From the NCBI GenBank assembly GCA_016714985.1, contig JADKBS010000001.1, positions 1 to 64,000 on the forward strand: a stretch of DNA of 64,000 nt. The letters are read 5' to 3'. Source of the DNA: Saprospiraceae bacterium. Its GTDB lineage: Bacteria; Bacteroidota; Bacteroidia; Chitinophagales; Saprospiraceae. Position 1 is the first letter of the stretch, and each line of letters opens with the position of its first letter. Made by a program: the position numbers and the translations under genes. This document shows, one piece after another, positions 43,617-52,383 of the stretch. The notes below the pieces were generated by a model. That model had not been told where the DNA came from. It made no database searches and was given only the letters and a program-made list of their open reading frames with translations.

Positions 43617-44837
43617 TTAAAAGAGTTCTAAAGGTAGAAACTTTTGGTTTATGTACAAATCTATGACCTTTGGAAAAGCTAAATTTTGGAGTTTTTCCCG
43701 CTCCACTGTTAGCCAAGACGCTTGTTTCGGCAAAAAACCATGCCCCACCTCCAATTCCCAAAATGTGGCTACGATTCGCTGGTGCGTCAACTCTTGCCGA
43801 TGCGGCGGCGATACCCGCCGCAACGACCAATCTGCCTCGCCCAGCCAAGCTTGGCAGGTCGTGTCCTTGGTCAAAAAATGGTGCTCGACCTGCAAGCTGT
43901 CCGTCTCGATGAGCGGAAAATCGTAGAGGTTTTGCCAAATATCCTTCTCGCTGCGTTTTTTTACGAAGACTTCATTCAATCGGTTGAAAATCAAATAGTT
44001 GAAAAAACGCTGCCGCCGCTCCAGCTTTTTGGACTTGATAGGGAGCAACCCCGTTTTTTTACCCAAGAACGCCACGCACCGCTCCCGCATAGGGCAACTT
44101 GGGCATTTCGGCGCAGCCGGGGTGCATTGGGTGGCACCGAAGTCCATGATGGCCTGGTTGTATTTCGGATTTCGGATTTCGGATTTCGGATTGGGGGCGT
44201 CGTGCGATTCCGCAATCCGCAATCCGCAATCCGCAATCGAATGCTGCTCCGCACTTCCCCTTTTAGGGGTCAGGGGTAAATCCGCAATCCGCAATCCGCA
44301 ATCTGCAATCTCAATCAGTTGCTGCGCAAGCACTGCAAACTGCTTCTTTCCTTCCGTCGTGTCTATCGGCGTTTCGATGCCGAATAATCGGGAGAGCACC
44401 CGATAAACGTTGCCGTCCACCACGGCATGGGGCAGGTCGTAGGCAAAAGAGGCAATGGCCGCCGCTGTGTAGTCGCCGACGCCCTTAAGGGAGCGAATGT
44501 CTTCATAAGTGCTGGGAAAAACGCCGTTTAGGTTGTACGCAATATGCTTGGCCGTAGCATGGAGGTTGCGGGCACGGGAGTAGTAGCCTAGACCCTCCCA
44601 CAGCTTCATTACCTCGTCTTCGGGGGCATTGGCGAGGTCGCTGACGGTCGGGTAGGCGGCCTTGAAACGCTCGAAATAAGGAAGTCCTTGCTCCACCCTC
44701 GTTTGTTGCAGAATGATTTCGGAAAGCCAGATGAGGTAGGGGTTCCGTTCGCCCTTCCATGGCAATGGGCGGGGATTTGCCTCATGCCATTCGAGCAGGT
44801 TTTCTATAAAAAACAGGTGATTGTCCTTGGCCGCCAT
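43617..44837 (-). CDS. mutY: A/G-specific adenine glycosylase with a repeat-derived insertion
   Basis: This enzyme removes adenine opposite 8-oxoguanine. The catalytic Glu is in LSEIILQQTRV (near 40), the helix-hairpin-helix is LKGVGDYTAAAIA (117-129), the catalytic Asp is in VVDGNVYRVLSR (141), and the 4Fe-4S ligands are C-x6-C-x2-C-x5-C in CTPAAPKCPSCPMRERC (238-254). The NUDIX-like C-terminal domain follows. Residues 177-225 (IADCGLRIAD twice, then NPKSEIRNPK) are not part of the family; they are encoded by dispersed word repeats at 44163-44309 inserted in a loop just before YNQAIMDFGATQC. All catalytic residues remain, so activity is plausible. Confidence 0.94.
   Translation of the reverse strand: MAAKDNHLFFIENLLEWHEANPRPLPWKGERNPYLIWLSEIILQQTRVEQGLPYFERFKAAYPTVSDLANAPEDEVMKLWEGLGYYSRARNLHATAKHIAYNLNGVFPSTYEDIRSLKGVGDYTAAAIASFAYDLPHAVVDGNVYRVLSRLFGIETPIDTTEGKKQFAVLAQQLIEIADCGLRIADLPLTPKRGSAEQHSIADCGLRIAESHDAPNPKSEIRNPKYNQAIMDFGATQCTPAAPKCPSCPMRERCVAFLGKKTGLLPIKSKKLERRQRFFNYLIFNRLNEVFVKKRSEKDIWQNLYDFPLIETDSLQVEHHFLTKDTTCQAWLGEADWSLRRVSPPHRQELTHQRIVATFWELEVGHGFLPKQASWLTVEREKLQNLAFPKVIDLYINQKFLPLELF
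44163..44309. repeat. Dispersed word-repeat array inside mutY
   Basis: Tandem ATTTCGG words (four copies near 44164-44192) oppose tandem CCGCAAT words (near 44211-44236 and 44281-44303), with a short CCCCTTTTAGGGGTCAGGGG dyad between. The 147-bp length is a multiple of three. The array looks like the intergenic members of the family. Confidence 0.85.
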
Positions 44838-44880
44838 AGGTGGATTTATGGGGCAAGATTACGGGATTTTGGCGAGGGCA

Positions 44881-44925
44881 ATTGGGGTTGATAAGGGTTG
44901 ATGAAAGTTGATGGGGTTGATAGGG
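44881..44925 (+). repeat. GGTTGATAAG word array between mutY and glk
   Basis: Four GTTGAT-type words in a row, matching the word used at 29094-29140. No inverted arm is seen here. Confidence 0.55.
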
Positions 44926-44938
44926 GCGTCGAAATCCA

Positions 44939-45970
44939 TCAACGCCCGAACGCACCGTAATATCCAGCGCCCCACAGTGCCGTTTTTTGGTTCAAAATCA
45001 AGTGGACAGGTACTTCCTCCACCAGCGGGTGCAATCGGCCTACTTCAAAGAAAAACTCGTTGAAAATGGCTTGGTACTCCTCGTTCCAAATCTTCGGGAT
45101 TATTCCGCCGCCGATATAGATGCCACCTGTGGCCTTCAGTTTCAAGGCGAGGTTGGCGGCCTCCTCGGCCAAGTATTGGATGAATCTCCGCAGCGCCTCT
45201 GCACAGGCCGAGCAGCCCTCCGTGGCGGCTATGCTGATGGCAGCGGCAGTGTCGTGTGCTTTGAATTCCTCCCGCAGGATTTCGGGCATTGCCCAGCCCT
45301 TTTCATCTCGTAAAAAACTAAAAATCATGCAGATGCCCGGCCCAGAAACCACCCGCTCCCAGCTCACATGGCCGTATTTGCGCTGCAAATAGCGGAAAAG
45401 TTCCCAGTCCAGTTCATTGCGGGCAGCGAAGTGCGCATGACCACCCTCCGTGGCAAACGGATGGTAGGCCCGCCCATCCCAGAACAGGCCTCCCTCGCCC
45501 AGCCCAGTGCCGGGCGATATGACGGCAGCATTGCCCGGTTCGTCGTTCTTGCCGGGATAGATGCTTCTCAAATCATCTGCCGTAAGGGCTGCCAGCCCAT
45601 AGCAATTCGCCTCCAAGTCGTTGATAATCATCGTCTTTTCGATGCCAAGCTCCTTACCGATGGCCGCAGCGTCAATGTCCCAATGGAGGTTTGTGCCATG
45701 CGCCTTGCCGCTCTTGATAGGGCCAGCGAAGGAGATGCACAACCGTTGCGGTAGCGATAGGGACTTCGTGAAATCCCTCACAATATCCACCAACGATGGC
45801 CAATCACGAGAGGCGTATCGAAACTCTCTGGTTAAAAACGGAGCACCGTCTTTTATTTCAAAAATGGCCATGTCGGTCTTGGTGCCCCCTATGTCGGCGG
45901 CGAGGATGGTGGTGCCATCGGCTGGTGGCACGGGGTTCGGGAATGCGATAGGAATTAGCGGCTTGCCCAT
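44939..45970 (-). CDS. glk: Glucokinase (Glk family)
   Basis: The product has 343 residues. The phosphate-binding motif is AADIGGTKTDMAIFE, the sugar-binding Asn-Asp lies in INDLEANCYGL, and SPGTGLGEGGL, ATEGGHAHFA and GGIYIGGGIIPKI are the Glk-family blocks. It phosphorylates glucose to glucose 6-phosphate. It sits upstream-to-downstream with glycogen synthase and an esterase on the same strand, a plausible sugar-storage group, although intergenic gaps and repeats argue against one tight operon. Confidence 0.9.
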   Translation of the reverse strand: MGKPLIPIAFPNPVPPADGTTILAADIGGTKTDMAIFEIKDGAPFLTREFRYASRDWPSLVDIVRDFTKSLSLPQRLCISFAGPIKSGKAHGTNLHWDIDAAAIGKELGIEKTMIINDLEANCYGLAALTADDLRSIYPGKNDEPGNAAVISPGTGLGEGGLFWDGRAYHPFATEGGHAHFAARNELDWELFRYLQRKYGHVSWERVVSGPGICMIFSFLRDEKGWAMPEILREEFKAHDTAAAISIAATEGCSACAEALRRFIQYLAEEAANLALKLKATGGIYIGGGIIPKIWNEEYQAIFNEFFFEVGRLHPLVEEVPVHLILNQKTALWGAGYYGAFGR

Positions 45971-46069
45971 GTCTCAAATCTTTGGGACAAATTGAGGCCA
46001 CTTTGCGCTTCATTGGGCTGATTTGAGTCATTAACGGCCTTGAAAAAAATCAATGGCAGGCCGAGTGTT

Positions 46070-47500
46070 TCAACTCAATTCCTCATATAATCGCATATAG
46101 TCCTTCGCAGAGCGTTCCCACGAGAAATCCACGGCCATGATGCGCTCCCGCAGGCTGGTGAGCACTTCGGGGTTGTTGTAAACCTTCACAGCCCGGAAGA
46201 TGGCCATGGCGGCGTCTTCCACCGAGAACTGGTTGAAGCGGATGCCCCGCCCGCCGTGGTCGCCGATGTCAATGATGGTGTCCTTCAGGCCACCCACGCT
46301 GCGCACGATGGGGATGGCCCCGTAGCGGCAAGCATACATTTGGTTCAGGCCGCAAGGCTCCACACGGGAGGGCATGATCAAAAAATCGGAGCCTGCATAG
46401 AGCTGGTGCGCCAAGCCCTCGTTGTATTCCAAGGAGGCATCGTAAAAGCCGGGCAGTTGGTGCTTCATGTCGGCGAAGGCCTGCATCAAATCAGGCTCGC
46501 CCGTGCCCAGCACGATGAAGCCAGCCCTGACGCCACTGCCCACCACCCGCCGGATGGTATCGGGTATGAGGTCTGCCCCTTTTTCCCGCACCAATCGCCC
46601 GATAAAAGTGATGATGGGCAGGTCGGGTATGATGCGGAAGCGGTCATGCAGTTTTTCCTTGTTCCGCTGTTTGAACTCCTCCATCTTGCCCTTCACTAAT
46701 TTATGGGCGATGTACTTGTCGGTGGCGGGGTCCCAAAGTGCCGCATCAATACCGTTGATGATGCCCCACGCCTTTGGCATCTCGCTGTTGATGAGCGGTT
46801 CGAGGCCAGCGGCATTGTATTTCAGTTCTTCCAGGTAGCCGGGGGAAACGGTCGTAAAGCGCCAGCAGCACTTGAGTGCAGAAGCCAGTGGGCAGATAGT
46901 GCTACCCCATTCAAGCAGCCAACGGGCATCGGCCTGGAAATAGGGAAGCAGGTGGGCGTTGTTCCAACTGAAAGCCCCATTGTACTCGCCGTTGTGGATG
47001 GTGAAGACGGTGGGCATATTGCGGAGCGAATGAAACTCCGGGCAATATTTCACCATGAACGGGATGAGGCCCGTGTGGTGGTCGTGGCAATGAAGGATTT
47101 GCGGCTTCCAGCGCATGTCGGCCACCCATTTCAGCACGGCCTGCTGGAAGCAGAGGTAGCGCTCCACCTCGTCGCCGTACCAGCCACCGCTGGGGTCACC
47201 ATAAACGCCGGGCCGGTCGAACTTGCCGGGGATATTGGCCACATATAGCGGGAAGCCCAGCCCTTCGTTTTGAACTTCTTCGATGGAAAACCAGACATGC
47301 TCGTTGTGCAGCCGCACATGCCCTTGGAACACCTCCCGGTAGCGTTGCTGCATGAGCCATTTTGTGGCAAATTTTGGCATGATGACGGCAGTGCTGACGC
47401 CTGCCTTGTTGAGGTAGATCGGCAGTGCGCCGACAACGTCGCCCAGCCCGCCATACTTGGCCGCTGGGTAGCATTCCATGCTGATGTGGAGGATTTTCAT
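46070..47500 (-). CDS. glgA: Glycogen/starch synthase (GT5)
   Basis: I chose the ATG at 47500 (MKILHISMECYPAAKYGGLGD); the frame is open upstream only through repeat sequence. The 476-residue protein has the GT5 signature YGGLGDVVGALP near residue 15, an N-terminal catalytic domain (HCHDHHTGLIPFMV, TIHNGEYNGAF) and a GT-B C-terminal half (ITFIGRLVREKGADLI, IMPSRVEPCGLNQMYACRYG). It transfers glucose from a nucleotide sugar to alpha-1,4-glucan. Confidence 0.9.
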   Translation of the reverse strand: MKILHISMECYPAAKYGGLGDVVGALPIYLNKAGVSTAVIMPKFATKWLMQQRYREVFQGHVRLHNEHVWFSIEEVQNEGLGFPLYVANIPGKFDRPGVYGDPSGGWYGDEVERYLCFQQAVLKWVADMRWKPQILHCHDHHTGLIPFMVKYCPEFHSLRNMPTVFTIHNGEYNGAFSWNNAHLLPYFQADARWLLEWGSTICPLASALKCCWRFTTVSPGYLEELKYNAAGLEPLINSEMPKAWGIINGIDAALWDPATDKYIAHKLVKGKMEEFKQRNKEKLHDRFRIIPDLPIITFIGRLVREKGADLIPDTIRRVVGSGVRAGFIVLGTGEPDLMQAFADMKHQLPGFYDASLEYNEGLAHQLYAGSDFLIMPSRVEPCGLNQMYACRYGAIPIVRSVGGLKDTIIDIGDHGGRGIRFNQFSVEDAAMAIFRAVKVYNNPEVLTSLRERIMAVDFSWERSAKDYMRLYEELS

Positions 47501-47502
47501 AG

Positions 47503-47577
47503 AAAGGATTGAAGGATTGGAGGATTGAAGGATTGAAGGACGCGGCCCAGCCTTCAATCCTTCTTTCATTCAATCCT
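47503..47577. repeat. Inverted word repeat (GGATTGAAGGATTGAAGG / CCTTCAATCC)
   Basis: Four to five GGATTGA/GGATTGG words are followed after GCGGCCCAG by CCTTCAATCC and CAATCCTTCAA, so the region folds back on itself. It lies between the esterase stop and the glgA start and may act on either transcript. Confidence 0.75.
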
Positions 47578-48348
47578 TCAATTCTTGAAAAAAAGCCACT
47601 CCACCGCCTTCGGGAACTCCTCGCCCCATTTGGACTCGTTGTGTTCCCCGTTCGGGTCAATGGAGACATTGAATTCAATCTTGCTGCCGTCCAAGCCTTT
47701 GCGCTGGAGCGCAGCCTTCAGGCGCTGCACGTTGGGCACCATGTTGGCCCCTTCGTTACCGCCTGCGTAAAGGTATATTTTTGTCTGAAACGGGTTGAAA
47801 AAATTGATGGCGTGGAAATAAATCTTTGGCGAAAGCCAAAGCGAAGGCGAGAAAATCATCATTTTGCCGAAGGCCTCCGGGAAAATAAAACCGCTGTAAA
47901 CACTGATAAGCCCGCCCATGCTGCTGCCGCCGATGCCTGTGTGCTGGCGGTCGGGCAAGGTGCGGAAATTGGCGTCCACGTAGGGTTTCAGTTCCTCTGC
48001 CATATAGTGGGCATACTGCTTGCCGAGGCTGGGGCCGAACTTCGTCACCTCTGGCGGCGAAAACTCCCGGATGCGGTCTTCCTCGGCATGGTCTATGGCC
48101 ACCACGATGAGGTCGCCTAAACCATGCTCGGCCATGCGGGCAAGTCGCTGGTCAACATGCCAGTTGCCGAAAGGAGAGCGGTGCTCCAACAGGTTTTGGC
48201 CGTCTTGCAGGTAAAGGACGGGGTAACGCTTGTCGGTATTGTGGTAATTGTGCGGCAATAGCACGGCGATGCGGCGGCGGCGGCCAACGGGCGGCGGCTT
48301 TACGGCATTGCTGATGACTTCTATCTTGGGCAATAAACTGGGATTCAT
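47578..48348 (-). CDS. Esterase-family alpha/beta hydrolase
   Basis: The 256-residue cytoplasmic protein has the putative-esterase (esterase D/Fes-like) blocks: RYPVLYLQDGQNLLE, the nucleophile elbow GGSSMGGLIS and YAGGNEGANM, with a late His in GEHNESKWGEEFP. Ser, Asp/Glu and His form the expected triad. Members hydrolyse acyl, feruloyl or trehalose esters; the substrate here is unknown. It lies upstream of glgA and glk on the same strand. Confidence 0.8.
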   Translation of the reverse strand: MNPSLLPKIEVISNAVKPPPVGRRRRIAVLLPHNYHNTDKRYPVLYLQDGQNLLEHRSPFGNWHVDQRLARMAEHGLGDLIVVAIDHAEEDRIREFSPPEVTKFGPSLGKQYAHYMAEELKPYVDANFRTLPDRQHTGIGGSSMGGLISVYSGFIFPEAFGKMMIFSPSLWLSPKIYFHAINFFNPFQTKIYLYAGGNEGANMVPNVQRLKAALQRKGLDGSKIEFNVSIDPNGEHNESKWGEEFPKAVEWLFFKN

Positions 48349-48459
48349 GTGCAGTGTTTCTACAAGTAAATTGGCGAAGGTTTGTCGCTAACCGGAATTT
48401 GAAGGCGCAAAATTAGCCGAATAAACCAAAGACAAGGTGATTTTGGTCAGCAGACGTTT

Positions 48460-48467
48460 TACTTTTG
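48460..48467 (+). promoter_or_regulatory. Possible -7 element (TACTTTTG) upstream of fecR
   Basis: The octamer is identical to those before rplS and pth. A TTTG lies 14 bp before it. The distance to the fecR start is 146 bp. Confidence 0.3.
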
Positions 48468-48613
48468 CTCCGCAATTGGGTCGCCAAACCTTGGCAAAGT
48501 CTAAGTTTCATCGGCTTTTTTTGACCGGAAAGCTAATTTTTTCAAAAAACCTGCCTTGCAGATAGGGGTAAGCCCAAGTTGCCAGCATCGCCTTATTTTA
48601 GAAACAGTTTTAC

Positions 48614-49645
48614 TTGAACCATAGCGAAAAATATTCAGCCCTTGCGGCCAAGTACCTTGCCGGGCAGGCGAACCCTGCCGAGGAGCAGGATCTGTTTGCC
48701 TGGTCGGACGCCAGCACCGACAACCAGTCCACCTTCGAGGAGTGGACGCAGGCTTGGGCAATGACCGAGCATGCCACCGCCAGCCCCTTTGAGTCGGACA
48801 TGGGTGCTGCCTGGGCCAAAATAGATGCCGCCACACCTGCCACTGGCCCTGAAATAGTGGAGCGCCCGGCGGGTAAAATCGTGCCGCTGTCGAAAATTGC
48901 CCGCCGCTGGAGCGTGGCCGCCGCAGTTTTGCTGTCCATTGGCGCAGGGCTTTGGTGGATGAACCGGGCACCCGTTGCGCAGCAACTACAATTGGTTGAA
49001 ATACGGACGCTTGACAACGAACGCAAAGCCGTCACGCTGCCCGACAGCAGCCAAGTTTGGCTCAACGAAAATTCCCGATTGGCCTTCGACGCCAACTTCG
49101 TACAGCGACAGGTTAACTTGCAGGGCGAGGCATTCTTCGACGTTGAGCGCATCGTGGACAGGCCGTTTGAAATTACCACGGGCGATGCCACGGTTACGGT
49201 GCTGGGCACTTCCTTCAACGTGAGGGCCTACGAAGGCGAAGAAGAAGTGGAAGTAACGGTGAAGACTGGCAAGGTGGCTTTGACCGCCAAGAAAGCCAAG
49301 CAGTCCATCGCACCATTGGCCCCCGGCCAAACGGGCGTTTACAATAAAAAAGAAGAAAAAGTTGAGCTTGCGACGATTGAGCAGGAGAACGCCGACGCCT
49401 GGAAAACGCAGAAGCTGGCCTTTGACGATGAAAAATTATTGTACGTCATTGCAGCGTTGGAGCGCTATTTCGGCGTTGTAATAAAAGTCGAAAACCCTGC
49501 ACTGCTCGAATGCAACTATACAACAACTACTGCCTTCGAACAAGCCAATTTGGAGGACATACTAATGGTAATCGGTACCACCGTCGGCTTTGAATTCTCC
49601 AAAACGGATGGGCGCTATGTGCTCAGTGGAAAAGGGTGTCAGTGA
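48614..49645 (+). CDS. FecR-family anti-sigma factor
   Basis: The start appears to be TTG at 48614 (MNHSEKYSALAAKYLAGQA); no in-frame ATG gives this conserved N-terminus. The 343-residue protein has a cytoplasmic helical N-terminal part, one membrane helix (RRWSVAAAVLLSIGAGLWWM) and a periplasmic FecR domain (RKAVTLPDSSQVWLNENSRL, VNLQGEAFFDVER, VTVLGTSFNVRAYEGEE), ending with a DUF4974-like part (LEDILMVIGTTVGFEF). It would control an ECF sigma factor, but none is encoded next to it. The STN-domain gene follows after 42 bp. Confidence 0.9.
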   Translation: MNHSEKYSALAAKYLAGQANPAEEQDLFAWSDASTDNQSTFEEWTQAWAMTEHATASPFESDMGAAWAKIDAATPATGPEIVERPAGKIVPLSKIARRWSVAAAVLLSIGAGLWWMNRAPVAQQLQLVEIRTLDNERKAVTLPDSSQVWLNENSRLAFDANFVQRQVNLQGEAFFDVERIVDRPFEITTGDATVTVLGTSFNVRAYEGEEEVEVTVKTGKVALTAKKAKQSIAPLAPGQTGVYNKKEEKVELATIEQENADAWKTQKLAFDDEKLLYVIAALERYFGVVIKVENPALLECNYTTTTAFEQANLEDILMVIGTTVGFEFSKTDGRYVLSGKGCQ

Positions 49646-49687
49646 AAACAGTTGGCAAGTTGCCGACTGTGACGGCCAACTGAAAAT

Positions 49688-51460
49688 ATGAGGAAAAGCC
49701 AAACCATCTACCTACTTGTTTTGCTCGCCAATGGCTTATTGGCGCAGAGTGGCATTCTTACCAAAAAAGTCACTTTTGAATATAGCAACACCCGCATCAA
49801 GGAGGCGCTCAACGACCTCACACAACGCTACCAAATCCCGTTTTCCTACAGTACGGAGCAAGTAAATGTGCGCCAGCGCATCAGCGCCAAGGTTGTTGAC
49901 CTGCCACTTGCCACAGCGCTCGACAGGTTGTTCGAGGAGGTGACCATTGGCTATATGCTCGTCGGGAATCACATCGTGCTGCGCAGCGACCCGTCCAAGC
50001 CCACCATCAAGGACGTTGGCGTCAGGCAACCTACACCCAAGAAAAAGGCACCTGACCCCGAAGCAAAGTCTGAGCACCCTACCGTATTAGTCAATAATGG
50101 GCCGCAACCCGAAGCGGCAACGATGGTTCCGCCCAGCGGGCGTGACACTGTTTTGACCCTAGAAACGCCCAATGTACAACCCATCACCCGTGATGAAGTG
50201 AGTACCCACCCATTTGACCAAACCCTCCTGAATTTTGAGAAATGGCGCTACGACGCCGACAGTTGGGGCCGCCGCCCATCTGCCGAAAAAAGGGTGGCGC
50301 AGGTATCGGTTTTGCCGTTCATCGGCACCAATACCCGACAGAGCGACGACGTGAGCAACAACCTCTCGCTCAATGTCATTTGGGGCGTGAACGGTGCGGT
50401 GAACGGTATGGAAATCGGAGGTGGACTGAACATGGTAAAGACCGATATGACGGGCTTTCAGGCTGCTGGCCTTGGCAACAAAGTGGATCGCAACATGACT
50501 GGAACGCAGTTCGGCGGCATCTTTAACTATGCAGGTGGTAGCACGAAAGGCTTTCAGGCGGCGGGCGTCGTCAATTTTGCCAACAAGGCCGAGGCTGCCC
50601 AAGCGGCTGGCTTCGCCAACATGGTGCGGGGCGACATGACCGGGATACAGGCTTCCGGCCTTTTCAATGTGGCGGGTGGCGACACGAGAGCATTGCAAGC
50701 CTCCGGCCTATTCAACAAAACGGGCGGCAACTCGAAGTTTCAGGCTGCTGGCGCCTTCAACCGAACAAGGGGCAGCTCGAAATGGCAGGCAGCAGGCGTG
50801 TTCAACTCCAGCGGCGGCAATACCAAGATTCAAATAAGTGGTCTGTTCAACAGGGCCGACGACGTGCAGTTTGGGCAGTTTGGCACTTTGAACAGGGCAA
50901 AAGGCAATATGCGGGGCCTCCAAATTGGCCTCATCAATATATCCGACACGGTGAGTGGGGTGCCAATTGCACTCATAAACATCGTGAAACGGGGCTACAA
51001 CAAATTCGAAATTTACGGAAGTGAAATTTTGCACGGAAATTTTCAACTCAAACTAGGGGCAAACCGATTTTACAACATCTTTCATATAGGAGTTAGGGTT
51101 CCACCGGGCGATGGCTCTTATATTTGGGGTATCGGCTATGGCATCGGCAAGGTCACAAGGTTGTCTCAAAGGAGCAGCTTGAACTGGGAACTGATGGCAA
51201 TGCACATCAACGAGAGCGAGCCATGGACGAACACGTTGAACAGCATCGGCCAATTCCGTTGGCTTTGGAACCACCAGCTTGGCAAAAGCATCGGCTTCTT
51301 CCTCGGCCCTACGGCCAATGTGATGATTTCGCAGCTCCGCAATGCCGAGACAGGTATCATCCAGTCGCCAGTGGTGCCCTACGCTTTGATAAACGAAGAC
51401 CTCAGCGCCGACACCAACCTAAAGGCTTGGGTGGGCGTGAATGCTGGTTTTAGGTTTTAA
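49688..51460 (+). CDS. STN-domain protein with QAAG(x)N surface repeats
   Basis: The product has 590 residues with a signal peptide (MRKSQTIYLLVLLANGLLAQ). Residues about 25-100 are an STN domain (VTFEYSNTRIKEALNDLTQR, LATALDRLFEEVTIGYMLVG), the signalling domain that touches FecR in outer-membrane receptors. After a Pro-rich linker, residues about 235-420 hold a dozen repeats of the form GFQAAGLGN, GIQASGLFN, KFQAAGAFN, spaced by about 20 residues, then a barrel-like end. It has no TonB-receptor plug. With FecR directly upstream, it looks like a receptor-like output or sensor of a shortened FecR system; that is inference. Confidence 0.75.
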   Translation: MRKSQTIYLLVLLANGLLAQSGILTKKVTFEYSNTRIKEALNDLTQRYQIPFSYSTEQVNVRQRISAKVVDLPLATALDRLFEEVTIGYMLVGNHIVLRSDPSKPTIKDVGVRQPTPKKKAPDPEAKSEHPTVLVNNGPQPEAATMVPPSGRDTVLTLETPNVQPITRDEVSTHPFDQTLLNFEKWRYDADSWGRRPSAEKRVAQVSVLPFIGTNTRQSDDVSNNLSLNVIWGVNGAVNGMEIGGGLNMVKTDMTGFQAAGLGNKVDRNMTGTQFGGIFNYAGGSTKGFQAAGVVNFANKAEAAQAAGFANMVRGDMTGIQASGLFNVAGGDTRALQASGLFNKTGGNSKFQAAGAFNRTRGSSKWQAAGVFNSSGGNTKIQISGLFNRADDVQFGQFGTLNRAKGNMRGLQIGLINISDTVSGVPIALINIVKRGYNKFEIYGSEILHGNFQLKLGANRFYNIFHIGVRVPPGDGSYIWGIGYGIGKVTRLSQRSSLNWELMAMHINESEPWTNTLNSIGQFRWLWNHQLGKSIGFFLGPTANVMISQLRNAETGIIQSPVVPYALINEDLSADTNLKAWVGVNAGFRF

Positions 51461-51566
51461 ACGGATTCATTGTTCTATTGCTTTATTGTTTCATTGTTGC
51501 CGCCTATGCGAGCAGCCATGAAACAATGCGACCATGAAACAATGAAGCCATGAAACAATTTCAACA
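51461..51566. repeat. Inverted word repeat (ATTGTTTCATTGTT / CATGAAACAATG)
   Basis: TTGTTCTATTGCTTTATTGTTTCATTG is followed after TGCCGCCTATGCGAGCAG by three copies of CATGAAACAATG-type words in inverted orientation. The array ends at the start of the next gene. Confidence 0.7.
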
Positions 51567-52172
51567 ATGAAAAACGCAATCGTTTTCTGTTTTTTGCTTT
51601 CAACAACAGCCATTTTTGCCCAAAAGGACGAAACCATATTCAGTGACGTGGACCGCATCGGCGGCTGGGGAGCGCCCATCATTGAATATACCAACCTCAA
51701 CAAAGACGTGGAAGTGGTGAGCGGCGGCGGCGGCGCCCTTGTGCTCAACGACTTCTACCTCGGCGGTTATGGCATGGGCACGGCCACTTTCAACTTGGAC
51801 AACGCCCTCGGCAACGAGTCGCTCAAGTTCAAGCACGGCGGCTTTTGGATTGGCTACACGCCGTTGCAGCACCGAGTCGTTCACCCTTACGCCTCCGTAA
51901 AGCTCGGCTGGGGCAAGGCCAACTACCGCCTTGACGATTTCGACGACAAAGAACTCGACTCCGACCGCAGCAGCATCTTCGTCACCACGCCGGAACTGGG
52001 CCTGGAGTTGAACGTCTTCTCCTTCTTCCGCATAGCAGCCACGGCCTCTTACCGCTGGGTGAACGGCTTCGATGGCGTTGGCGGCTTCAAAAACGACGAC
52101 CTCTCCAGCTTCGGTGGCACACTTACCCTGCGCTTCGGAGGGTTTGGGGACGATGACTGGGACCGTGATTGA
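51567..52172 (+). CDS. Small outer-membrane barrel protein, first of two paralogues
   Basis: The 201-residue product has a signal peptide (MKNAIVFCFLLSTTAIFAQ) and barrel strands with the shared blocks VVSGGGGALVLNDFYLGGYGMGT and FKHGGFWIGYTPLQHRVVHPY, split here by strand turns. It ends in an acidic tail after LTLRFGGFG. The next gene encodes a paralogue with the same order of blocks. The family is unknown to me; the size suits an eight-stranded barrel. Confidence 0.7.
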   Translation: MKNAIVFCFLLSTTAIFAQKDETIFSDVDRIGGWGAPIIEYTNLNKDVEVVSGGGGALVLNDFYLGGYGMGTATFNLDNALGNESLKFKHGGFWIGYTPLQHRVVHPYASVKLGWGKANYRLDDFDDKELDSDRSSIFVTTPELGLELNVFSFFRIAATASYRWVNGFDGVGGFKNDDLSSFGGTLTLRFGGFGDDDWDRD

Positions 52173-52240
52173 GTTACGATTTACGACTGACGATTTACTA
52201 TTGGGTGGCTGCTCAATCGTAAATTCCGTTCCCTGATTAA
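52173..52240 (+). repeat. Word repeat (TTACGATTTACGACTGACGATTTAC) behind barrel paralogue 1
   Basis: TACGATTTACGAC-type words begin right behind the stop. GGGTGGCTGCTC follows, a box shared with the repeats behind pth and behind the second paralogue, then the inverted word CAATCGTAAAT. Confidence 0.65.
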
Positions 52241-52383
52241 AAAATCCTGTAATCAATTTTTTGGCAAAAAACCAACCTGCTACCTGCGTAGCGAGCTGTT
52301 TTTTTGTCCAAAAGTTCCCCTGTCTAAACCTCCTAAACCCACAAAACCATCTAAACCATTTCAAAATCAAAACCTTATCAACA

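Noticed and set aside
44163..44309. Peptides IADCGLRIAD / NPKSEIRNPK as a real protein domain
   Set aside because: They are direct translations of short DNA words that also occur outside genes in both orientations.
38015..45970. Two glucokinases as a redundant or duplicated pair
   Set aside because: The ROK and Glk proteins belong to different families and the ROK substrate is unclear, so this is not a duplication.
48349..48613. A sigma factor gene upstream of fecR
   Set aside because: No frame with region 2 or region 4 motifs exists in this gap on either strand.
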